Of a stretch of 9,764 nucleotides of DNA, positions 1 through 5,480 are shown one piece after another (position 1 is the stretch's first letter; every line of letters starts with the position of its first letter). The notes under the pieces are model-generated. The model had not been told where the DNA came from and searched no databases. It was given only the letters and a program-made list of their open reading frames with translations. This stretch comes from Pseudomonadota bacterium (GTDB lineage: Bacteria > Pseudomonadota > Alphaproteobacteria > Acetobacterales > Acetobacteraceae). The stretch covers positions 1-9,764 of the forward strand of contig JAKBAQ010000096.1 of NCBI GenBank assembly GCA_021808985.1, in the 5' to 3' direction. A program made the translations under genes and the position numbers.

Positions 1-187
1 TGATCGCGCGGTCAAAATGTTCCTCGCGGAAGCCCTTCAGCACGCGGGGTTGCAGTTTTTCCTGGCAATAGGCGTGGGCGGCGTCGCGGATGGCGCGCTC
101 CTCCTCGTTCAACAGCCCTTCCAGCAGCAACGGGTCGCTCCAGTCGAACGGGCCCATTTTTCCTTTGGTGGTTTGCGGCTGTGTCAT
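1..187 (-). CDS. gcdH: Glutaryl-CoA dehydrogenase, N-terminal part (runs off window start)
   Basis: Reading leftward from an ATG at 187, 62 codons are visible before the window ends. The protein starts MTQPQTTKGKMGPFDWSDPL and continues with a helix rich in acidic and basic residues (EEERAIRDAAHAYCQEKLQP, then RVLKGFREEHFDRAI). The FDW-DPLLLE opening followed by EER-IRD-A--Y-QEKL-PRV is the characteristic start of glutaryl-CoA dehydrogenase, a FAD enzyme of the acyl-CoA dehydrogenase family. The family oxidises and decarboxylates glutaryl-CoA to crotonyl-CoA in lysine, tryptophan and some aromatic degradation. The FAD-binding middle and the catalytic glutamate lie outside the window. A good ribosome binding site (TGAGGAA, complement of 194-200) sits 6 nt before the ATG and supports this start. 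The gene is divergent from the LysR gene across a 136-bp promoter region. Another acyl-CoA dehydrogenase is possible, but the N-terminal pattern argues for this one. Confidence 0.85.
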   Translation of the reverse strand, partial: MTQPQTTKGKMGPFDWSDPLLLEGLLNEEERAIRDAAHAYCQEKLQPRVLKGFREEHFDRAI

Positions 188-245
188 GCTGAGTTCCTCA
201 TTGAAAAAGCGCCCGGCTGTGGGGCGGGGATATTCTTGCCGCAAG

Positions 246-273
246 TTGAAAACTGGCGCAAAGGAATTAAAAT
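246..273 (+). promoter_or_regulatory. Possible sigma70-like promoter for the LysR gene
   Basis: A TTGAAA (-35-like, 246-251) is followed after 16 nt by TAAAAT (-10-like, 268-273), pointing toward the LysR gene. Transcription would start near 280, inside the inverted repeat at 275-305. That would fit autorepression by a LysR protein bound there. The match is by eye only, and the 16-nt spacing is slightly short. Confidence 0.35.
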
Positions 274-274
274 A

Positions 275-305
275 GGTATTTAATGCGAAATTTGCATTAA
301 ATACC
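275..305. promoter_or_regulatory. Inverted-repeat operator, likely LysR-type binding site
   Basis: The arms GGTATTTAATGC (275-286) and GCATTAAATACC (294-305) are a perfect 12-bp inverted repeat around a 7-bp spacer, GAAATTT. The repeat is centred on position 290. T284 and A296 form a T-N11-A core on the same centre, which is the classical recognition pattern of LysR-type regulators. The site lies in the divergent promoter region between the glutaryl-CoA dehydrogenase start (187) and the LysR start (324), where such regulators usually bind to control both themselves and the neighbour. The function is inferred; the symmetry is seen directly. Confidence 0.75.
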
Positions 306-323
306 GGATGCTGGGGGTGTACC

Positions 324-1223
324 GTGGAACTGCATCAATTGCGCTGCTTCGAGATGGTTGCGGAGGAGCTGCATTTCGCCCGCGCGGCGGACCGTTTGGG
401 CATGACGCAGTCCGCGGTCAGCCGCACGGTGATGGCGCTGGAGGCTTTGCTCGGGGCACGCCTTTTTAACCGCAGCAAGCGCTCCAGCGTCACGCTCACC
501 ACCACCGGGGCGCTGTTTTTGCCTGAGGCGAGGTTGATTTTGCGCCAGGCCGAGCGCGGTGAGATGGTGGGGAAGAAGGCTGGGCGCGGCGAGATCGGCA
601 GGATCGAGATTGGTTATGTGGCGTCGGCGGCGCTGGCCGGGACGGTGCCGGATTTCGTGCGCCGCTACCGCGCGGCGGCGCCGGGTGTGGATGTGCATTT
701 GCGGGAGCTGGAGACGCCCCGCCAGATTGAGGAAATCGCCACCGGGCGGCTGGATATCGGCTTTATCCGCGCGCGCAGGTATTATCCGGTCGAGATCAGG
801 GTGCTGCATCTCAAGCGCGACCCGCTGTTGATCGCCCTGCAGGCGGATCATCCGCTGGCGCGCCAGGAGGCGCTTGCTCCGGCTGACCTCGCGGGCATTC
901 CGATTCTGGTGCCGCATTTTGGCGAGGAGGCGGGGTTTCTCACCCGTATCCAGGAGCTGGGCCGGGCCGGCGGGTTCAGGCCCGTCATCATGGAGCCGGT
1001 GCGGGATTTCCTCACCGTCATCACCACGGTTGCGGCCGGGTTGGGGTTTGGGCTGGTGCCGGTCTCGGTGGGGAATTTGCGTATTCCGGGCACGGTGTTG
1101 CGGCCGGTGCGCGGGCTCGACCTTAGCTCAGATCTGGTTCTGGCGTCGCGGCATGCCGAGGCGTCTCCGGCGGTCAGGCAGTTCATCGCGCTGCTGGTGC
1201 CGCGGGCGCCGGCGGGTTGCTAG
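324..1223 (+). CDS. LysR-family transcriptional regulator (GcdR-like candidate)
   Basis: A 299-residue protein, the usual LysR length. The N-terminal winged helix-turn-helix spans about residues 1-60, with the recognition region ARAADRLGMTQSAVSRTVMA at about 19-38 and the LFNRSKRSSVTLTTTG wing after it. An effector-binding domain of the periplasmic-binding-protein type follows from about 92 to 290, beginning GRIEIGYVASAA. Translation starts at a GTG at 324, with a GGGGG-rich ribosome binding site (313-317) 6 nt upstream. The product is a cytoplasmic DNA-binding protein expected to act as a tetramer. It is divergent from a glutaryl-CoA dehydrogenase gene and next to a T-N11-A operator. LysR regulators beside this enzyme are known in pseudomonads as GcdR, so control of glutarate or lysine breakdown is the best inference. 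The ligand cannot be read from the sequence. It also converges on an aromatic-acid-efflux-like operon, which LysR proteins can control as well. Confidence 0.93.
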   Translation: MELHQLRCFEMVAEELHFARAADRLGMTQSAVSRTVMALEALLGARLFNRSKRSSVTLTTTGALFLPEARLILRQAERGEMVGKKAGRGEIGRIEIGYVASAALAGTVPDFVRRYRAAAPGVDVHLRELETPRQIEEIATGRLDIGFIRARRYYPVEIRVLHLKRDPLLIALQADHPLARQEALAPADLAGIPILVPHFGEEAGFLTRIQELGRAGGFRPVIMEPVRDFLTVITTVAAGLGFGLVPVSVGNLRIPGTVLRPVRGLDLSSDLVLASRHAEASPAVRQFIALLVPRAPAGC

Positions 1224-1279
1224 AGCAATATTCACTTGATCGGAACCGCCCGGTTCCGATCAAGTGAATGAAATTGCTC
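1223..1279. repeat. 57-bp near-perfect palindromic element after the LysR stop codon
   Basis: The inner arms ATTCACTTGATCGGAACCG (1230-1248) and its exact reverse complement (1251-1269) are 19 bp long and separated by only CC. Outside them GAGCAAT (1223-1229) pairs with ATTGCTC (1273-1279), with GAA (1270-1272) bulged on the right. The left end overlaps the last base of the LysR stop codon. The RNA would form a very stable hairpin. Related palindromes starting near GAGCAAT/TTCA--TGA--GGAA are, from memory, scattered after genes in many alphaproteobacterial genomes, so this is probably a dispersed REP-like element. It may also act in termination or mRNA 3' end protection. No other copy lies in this window. 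Confidence 0.8.
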
Positions 1280-1293
1280 GCTCAAATATAACG

Positions 1294-1324
1294 AGGGTGT
1301 TTTTCATTCATTGAAAAACACCCT
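1294..1324. terminator. Inverted repeat at the convergent gene junction, possible bidirectional terminator
   Basis: The arms AGGGTGTTTTTCA (1294-1306) and TGAAAAACACCCT (1312-1324) are a perfect 13-bp inverted repeat with a 5-nt loop (TTCAT). It lies between the LysR gene and the flavodoxin-like gene, which end toward each other, and its right arm covers the first two template bases of the flavodoxin stop codon (1323-1325). The position suits termination for both strands. However, the T-run lies inside the stem rather than after it, so it is not a textbook intrinsic terminator. Confidence 0.5.
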
Positions 1325-1814
1325 AGAAAATTCCCATTGCCAGCCCGGCGGCCAGGGAGGCGCCAAGCTCCCGGCAGCGCGCCAGGGCGGCGGTGTCTAT
1401 GGTTTTGGGGGCGAGGATTGCTTCGGGTGTCTGTGCGTGGGTGCAGATGATCAGCGGGTCCGCCACGGGTTTCAGCCGCCAGCCGGTGGCGATGCGCTCA
1501 ATCTGGCGCGCGGCGTTCTGGCCGTCGCTGCCGGCGCAGATGAGCGTGGCGTAGGGGCGGCCGTTGATGCGCTCCAGCGCGGCGTAGTAGCTACGGTCAA
1601 AGAAGTCCTTCATCATGCCGGACATGGCGGCGAGATTTTCCGGCGTGGCGAAAATATAGCCGTCCGCCGCCGGCACGTCCTCGGGTTTGGTTGCCACGGC
1701 GCTTTGCAGCAACACATGCACGCCGGGCTCCTCCCGCGCGCCGGCGGCGGCGGCTTCAGCCATCTGCCGGGTGCCGCCGGTGAGGGAGTGGAACACGATG
1801 AGCAGGGTTTTCAT
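1323..1814 (-). CDS. Flavodoxin-like / NAD(P)H-dependent FMN protein
   Basis: A 163-residue protein with a flavodoxin fold. It opens with a hydrophobic strand MKTLLIVFHS, then the FMN phosphate-binding loop SLTGGTRQMA (residues 10-19; the T/S-x-T-G-x-T pattern). A segment ATPENLAAMSGMMKDFFDRS (about 56-75) matches the WrbA/NADPH-reductase-like loop that contacts the flavin and the dimer partner. It has no signal peptide and is cytoplasmic. Its reaction is unknown; relatives reduce quinones or other small acceptors, or carry electrons. It is the last gene of the leftward efflux operon, starting 3 nt after the HlyD stop codon with no strong ribosome binding site, so translational coupling is likely. 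Redox handling of the aromatic or quinone-like compound the pump exports is an inference from position only. Confidence 0.85.
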   Translation of the reverse strand: MKTLLIVFHSLTGGTRQMAEAAAAGAREEPGVHVLLQSAVATKPEDVPAADGYIFATPENLAAMSGMMKDFFDRSYYAALERINGRPYATLICAGSDGQNAARQIERIATGWRLKPVADPLIICTHAQTPEAILAPKTIDTAALARCRELGASLAAGLAMGIF

Positions 1815-1817
1815 GGG

Positions 1818-2684
1818 CTAATGCTGATCGATCACCACGGTGCAGGTGAGCCCGGCGACCAGCGTGGTGCCCGTGGGGACATGGTCAAGCGCGATGCGCA
1901 CCGGCACCCGTTGCGCCAGGCGCACCCAGGTGAAGGTGGGGTTGACGCTGGCGAGCAGGGTTGGGCTGGGGCTGCGCTCGGCGTCGCTGATGCCGGCGGC
2001 GAGCCCGGTGACATGGCCGCTGATCGCCGGGCCGCCGCCCAGCAGCGTGATGGTGGCCTTGTCGCCCGCCGCGATGTGCCGCAGCTTGGTTTCCTCGAAA
2101 TAGCCGTCGACATAGAGGGAGTCGGTGTCGACGATCGCCACGTCGGGCTTGCCGGCGATCACGAAATCGCCGGGCTGCATGGAGAAGTTGGTGACCACGC
2201 CGTTGACGGTGGCGAGCACGGTGCTGCGCTGCAGGTTGAGCTGCGCCACCGCCTCGTTGGCCTGGGCCTGCTGGTAGTCAGCCGCGGCTTCCATGGCGGC
2301 GGTGTTGGCGGTGTCACGCGTGAGGCTGGAGACGGCGTTGTTGGAGACGGCGGCGTAGCGGCTGGCGGTGCGCTGTGCGTCCTCCATGGCCGCCTTGGCC
2401 TTGAGCATCTGGGCCTGGGCCTGGGCCAGGGCCAGGGTGAAGCGGGTGGGGTCTATCTGGAAGAGTTTATCGCCGGCCTTGACCGTCTGATTGTCCTTCA
2501 CGAAGACCTGCACCACCGGGCCGGAGACGTCGGGGGCCAGCTCCACGGTGTCGGCGCGCACGCGGCCGTCGCGGGTCCAGGGATCTTCCATGTAATAGAC
2601 CCAGAGTTGCCAGCCGATCGCCGCGGCGATCAGCACGATGATCAGGGTTACCAGGAAGCGGAGCGGGAATGATGCGGTGTTCAT
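1818..2684 (-). CDS. HlyD/EmrA/AaeA-like membrane fusion (periplasmic adaptor) protein
   Basis: A 288-residue efflux adaptor. A single N-terminal membrane anchor (about residues 8-31) is followed by WTRDGRVRADTVELAPDVSG, the typical start of the first lipoyl half (about 44-79, with VKAGDKLFQIDP). An alanine- and glutamine-rich alpha-helical hairpin spans about 80-150, then the second lipoyl half (VLATVNGVVTNFSMQPGDFV, 156-175). A beta-barrel segment contains VRLAQRVPVRI (254-264), which is conserved in EmrA/AaeA proteins. It is anchored in the inner membrane and reaches through the periplasm to link the pump to an outer-membrane channel. It ends 3 nt before the flavodoxin-like gene and follows the DUF1656 gene by 12 nt. 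With FUSC and DUF1656 upstream this is the AaeA role. The substrate is inferred to be aromatic or other weak acids; no outer-membrane factor gene is present here. Confidence 0.92.
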   Translation of the reverse strand: MNTASFPLRFLVTLIIVLIAAAIGWQLWVYYMEDPWTRDGRVRADTVELAPDVSGPVVQVFVKDNQTVKAGDKLFQIDPTRFTLALAQAQAQMLKAKAAMEDAQRTASRYAAVSNNAVSSLTRDTANTAAMEAAADYQQAQANEAVAQLNLQRSTVLATVNGVVTNFSMQPGDFVIAGKPDVAIVDTDSLYVDGYFEETKLRHIAAGDKATITLLGGGPAISGHVTGLAAGISDAERSPSPTLLASVNPTFTWVRLAQRVPVRIALDHVPTGTTLVAGLTCTVVIDQH

Positions 2685-2696
2685 GGGGGTCCGTTG

Positions 2697-2903
2697 TTAG
2701 AAAAAGCGGTTCATCGCCAGGCTGACGCAGCCCAGCAGGATAACCAGCAGCGCCAGGTCGAACAGGGGGCGGTGCCAGACGAAACGGTAAAGGCCGAGGC
2801 GCTTGAGCCCCGCGCGCAGCAGGGTGGAGAGCAGCAGGGCGATGCCGAGCCAGACCAGCAGGGGGGGCATCAGCACGCCGTAAAGGTCGATTTCGCCGAT
2901 CAT
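2697..2903 (-). CDS. DUF1656 family small membrane protein (AaeX-like)
   Basis: A 68-residue protein, MIGEIDLYGVLMPPLLVWLG onward, with two hydrophobic segments (about residues 10-28 and 47-64) around a basic loop LKRLGLYRFVWHRPLF. The EIDLYG-PPLL opening and the LYR-VWHR-LFD-AL motif are the hallmarks of DUF1656, which accompanies FUSC and HlyD proteins in aaeXAB-type efflux operons. Its molecular role is not established. I chose the ATG at 2903 because it forms a 4-bp ATGA overlap with the FUSC stop codon and gives the usual family N-terminus. An in-frame ATG at 2915 would add four residues (MGQP). The protein sits in the inner membrane and is co-translated with its neighbours. Confidence 0.88.
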   Translation of the reverse strand: MIGEIDLYGVLMPPLLVWLGIALLLSTLLRAGLKRLGLYRFVWHRPLFDLALLVILLGCVSLAMNRFF

Positions 2904-4915
2904 GGGCTGGCCCATCCCGCCAGCGCGGGCGGCGGCGCGGGGGCGAACAATATGCTGCGCAGTCCTGATAGCATCATCAGCGCCTCCTTGTGCACATGGG
3001 TATCAAAAGCCGCGGCATGTGTCGCGGCGTCGATGGCGGTGAGCAAGCCGGGCGGCGGCGGGGCCAGGGGATTGTCGCGGTAGTGCGCGGCCACGCCTTC
3101 CAGCACGGCGGCGCTCTGCGTCTGCGCCTGCGGGGAGAGGGTGGACATGCAGCGCTGCAAGCCGATCACGTTCAGTCCGACGCGCAGGTCTTGCAGCACG
3201 TCGGCGGTGGCGATGGCGGTGCCCGCGGGGATGGACGCCAGCCTTGGCACCAGCAGGCCGAAACGGTCCAGCATCCGGCCGCTGAGCACGGCAGGGTCGC
3301 CCGGCTCTTTGGCGCCCGCGGCGGCGGCGATGTCGCGCCAGCCGGCTTTGATTACGCGGCGCGCGCTCCAGGCGGCGCCCACGGAGCGGATGAGCCGGGT
3401 GACCACCAGAGCGGAGGTGATGCCGAGCAGCAGGGCGATGGTGTTGTTGAGGTAGGTGGCGAAATTGCCGGAATAGCTGTTGTCCAGCGCCAGATTGGTG
3501 GCGCCGATGGCGCCCAGCAGCATGCCGGTGCCAAAGCTGGCCGGGCGGGAGACGAGAATGCCGATGGCGAGCCCGGCGGGCAGCAGCACGAGCACCAGCT
3601 CGGCGAATGTCTCGAGGCGCGGCAGTACGAGGAAGGTGTAAAAGCCGGAGCCCAGCGCCGCGATCACCGCGTTGCGGCTCATTTGCGCGATGGCGGGGGC
3701 GGGATCGTCCTGCGCCGCGAAAAATGAGCCGGCGACGGCGACCATCACGGCCGCGCCGGCGCCGGAGGGCCAGGCGGTGCCGATCCAGACCGCGCAGACC
3801 AGCAAAATGGCCAGAGCGGTGGAGAGGGCGGAGAACAGCGCCAGCTTGTGGTCGCGCAGCTGCGCCGCCACGGCGATGAATTCCGCTTTTATCGCAGTGC
3901 TTTGCGGTGCCGCGTCGCCCTCGAACACATGGCGGCGGATGGCGCGCTCATGGCGGATGATGCTCACCAGCTCGCTCAGCCGGATGGCGAGGCTGGCGCG
4001 CAGCAGCCCGGTCCAGGACAAATCATTATCCTCCAGCGCGTTGATCTGGCGGTGCAGGGCGTCGGCGTCTTCGGGGCCGCCGATCTGGATCCAGGCGCTG
4101 GTGGCGTCCAATACCTTTGCCAGCGCGGGGGTGATGCCGCCATGGCGGCGCAGCTGGGCCACACGGTCGCCGATGGAGCTGAGCACCGGCATCATGCTCA
4201 GCATGTAGATGCGCAGCTGGGCGATGTAGGGCACGGCCGATTGCAGGTTCGAGGTGTCGTAGGAGAGCTGTGTCGTCATCATTGCCACATCGGTTGCCTC
4301 CATGGCCAGTTTGCGCCGGGCGGCGTGAACCTCGGGGGCGTCGCCGCGCCCGTCCAGCGCGGCGTTTGCCCAGTCTATGCCCGGGCGCACCCAGCCGGCC
4401 ACGCGCCGCGCCAGCACCGGCCCGAGGCCGCGGGGAAATATGATCGTGCCGATTACCGTGGTGCAGGCGATGCCGATGAAGATTTCCTCCACGCGGGTTA
4501 GCGCCGTCTGGAAGATGAGCCCGGGAGCGGCGACGCTGGGAAAGCCGATGATGCCCGCCGTATAGCCCGCCAGCATGAACATATAGGCGCGGGGCGTGCG
4601 GTCGAGCAGGGAAAGGTAGAGACAGAACCCCACCCAGAGCGCCATTGCCAGGCTGGCCAGCAGCGGCGCGTTGACCAGATTGGGAATGATGGCCACGGCG
4701 GCGGTGCCGCCGACCAGGGTGCCGATGAACCGGTAAAGCGCCTTGGAGCGCATGGCGCCGGTGAGCGGTTGCGCCACGATGAAGGCGGTTGCCATTGCCC
4801 AATAGGGATTCTCAAGCCCCAGCCAAAGCGAAATCCACAACGCCGTCATCGCGCCGGCGAAGGTTTTCAGCGCAAAAAGTATTTCGTCAGTCTTGGGCAT
4901 CAGTGGAAGAAACAT
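2900..4915 (-). CDS. FUSC family transporter, aromatic acid exporter (AaeB-like)
   Basis: About 671 residues, close to E. coli AaeB (about 655). The layout is the FUSC one: an N-terminal bundle of roughly six membrane segments (about residues 12-160, including FAGAMTALWISLWLGLENPY), a long soluble region (about 165-355), and a second bundle (about 357-508, with WIGTAWPSGAGAAVMVAVAG and LALDNSYSGNFATYLN). A soluble C-terminal tail follows. It acts in the inner membrane as the pump part of a proton-driven exporter, working with the HlyD adaptor and DUF1656 protein encoded immediately downstream. The substrate is inferred to be an aromatic carboxylic or similar weak acid. The start is uncertain: ATG at 4915 (MFLPLMPKTDE), ATG at 4900 (MPKTDE) and an upstream GTG at 4984 are in frame, none with a good ribosome binding site. 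The extra residues from 4984 are arginine/proline-rich and unlike the family. Confidence 0.9.
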   Translation of the reverse strand: MFLPLMPKTDEILFALKTFAGAMTALWISLWLGLENPYWAMATAFIVAQPLTGAMRSKALYRFIGTLVGGTAAVAIIPNLVNAPLLASLAMALWVGFCLYLSLLDRTPRAYMFMLAGYTAGIIGFPSVAAPGLIFQTALTRVEEIFIGIACTTVIGTIIFPRGLGPVLARRVAGWVRPGIDWANAALDGRGDAPEVHAARRKLAMEATDVAMMTTQLSYDTSNLQSAVPYIAQLRIYMLSMMPVLSSIGDRVAQLRRHGGITPALAKVLDATSAWIQIGGPEDADALHRQINALEDNDLSWTGLLRASLAIRLSELVSIIRHERAIRRHVFEGDAAPQSTAIKAEFIAVAAQLRDHKLALFSALSTALAILLVCAVWIGTAWPSGAGAAVMVAVAGSFFAAQDDPAPAIAQMSRNAVIAALGSGFYTFLVLPRLETFAELVLVLLPAGLAIGILVSRPASFGTGMLLGAIGATNLALDNSYSGNFATYLNNTIALLLGITSALVVTRLIRSVGAAWSARRVIKAGWRDIAAAAGAKEPGDPAVLSGRMLDRFGLLVPRLASIPAGTAIATADVLQDLRVGLNVIGLQRCMSTLSPQAQTQSAAVLEGVAAHYRDNPLAPPPPGLLTAIDAATHAAAFDTHVHKEALMMLSGLRSILFAPAPPPALAGWASP

Positions 4916-4995
4916 GAAATTGCGTGGCGGAGGTAGGGACAAACCGCATCGCCGCAATGCGGTGAGCCTGGCTGGCGGCAACACTAAGGGCCGCG

Positions 4996-5013
4996 CCGCG
5001 GTTTTTGCCGCGG
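4996..5013. repeat. Short GC-rich hairpin between the PAAR and FUSC genes
   Basis: CCGCGG (4996-5001) and CCGCGG (5008-5013) are self-complementary copies around TTTTTG, so they can form a 6-bp GC stem. It lies 45 bp after the PAAR stop codon in the direction of that gene and upstream of the FUSC start. It could slow or end PAAR transcription, but no T-run follows on that strand. The rest of 4916-5057 shows no gene or clear promoter. Confidence 0.35.
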
Positions 5014-5057
5014 GCTGGTGCGCATGGCTGGCTGTGGGCGGACCGCCGCCGCGGGTG

Positions 5058-5351
5058 TTAACCGCCGATTAGCACCGTGGGACAGCCTAATATGATCGAG
5101 CCGCCATGGGCGCAGGAGTCGAGCATGCGCGCGGCGGGGCGGCCGCCGACGAGGACTGTCGCGGAGCCCTTGATGATGGAGTCCGGCGGGCCGACGCAGG
5201 TGACGACATCACCCAGGCAGGCGGCGGGCAGGCCGCCGATGAGGACGGTGGGAGCGCCGGGCGCGGTGATGGGGCCGCCGACATGCGGCACCGGACCTGT
5301 CGATGCCGGGCAGGTGTGCATATCTGTCAGCCGTGCTGCGGGAAAAGCCAT
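5058..5351 (-). CDS. PAAR domain protein (type VI secretion spike tip)
   Basis: A 97-residue protein that is almost wholly one PAAR domain: MAFPAARLTDMHTCP, then the repeated blocks GAPTVLIGGLPAACLGD, SATVLVGGRPAARMLD and GCPTVLIGG. PAAR proteins form a sharp cone that binds a metal ion and caps the VgrG trimer of the type VI secretion needle. H12, C52, H82 and C90 are plausible metal ligands by position. There is no N- or C-terminal extension carrying a toxin, so it is a stand-alone tip rather than an effector fusion. It has no signal peptide. No VgrG, Hcp, effector or immunity gene lies next to it. No ribosome binding site is obvious before the ATG (TCTTTAA precedes it). It is transcribed away from the TPS locus, and the two share the AT-rich stretch 5352-5480. 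Confidence 0.93.
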   Translation of the reverse strand: MAFPAARLTDMHTCPASTGPVPHVGGPITAPGAPTVLIGGLPAACLGDVVTCVGPPDSIIKGSATVLVGGRPAARMLDSCAHGGSIILGCPTVLIGG

Positions 5352-5480
5352 TTAAAGACATTATCAGTTTCAATCCGCAACGTCACCTGATATACGAGGT
5401 AACGCGTAGATAGTTTTAAAATTTAGAAGCGTGCAGGATTTCTGCAACCTTTAATTGAATTTAAGTGGCGGGTGGTGCGG
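5352..5480. other. AT-rich divergent intergenic region (PAAR / TPS)
   Basis: This 129-bp stretch is clearly richer in A and T than the genes around it and should hold the promoters of both the leftward PAAR gene and the rightward TPS genes. Visible elements are a TTTTAAAA palindrome at 5414-5421 and a small inverted repeat TGCAG/CTGCA (5432-5436, 5442-5446). I could not identify a convincing -35/-10 pair on either strand. Confidence 0.4.

Noticed and set aside
17..283. 88-codon plus-strand open frame over the gcdH start
   Set aside because: It lies antisense to the recognisable glutaryl-CoA dehydrogenase N-terminus and runs through the promoter region; no ribosome binding site or family match.
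1223..1324. Insertion sequence ends or a transposon remnant
   Set aside because: The inverted repeats are adjacent hairpins with loops of 2 and 5 nt, not paired ends flanking a transposase, and no target-site duplication is seen.
1311..2672. 453-codon plus-strand open frame opposite the flavodoxin and HlyD genes
   Set aside because: It is Gly/His/Ala-rich with no recognisable domain, crosses the boundary of two well-supported minus-strand genes and overlaps the inverted repeat. It is a GC shadow.
2990..3727. 245-codon plus-strand frame opposite FUSC
   Set aside because: Gly/Gln/His-rich antisense shadow; the opposite strand encodes the FUSC membrane and C-terminal domains without interruption.
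4026..4802. 258-codon minus-strand frame inside the FUSC gene
   Set aside because: It is in another frame of a gene with clear transmembrane and FUSC motifs; the translation is His/Arg/Gly-rich and unlike a protein family.
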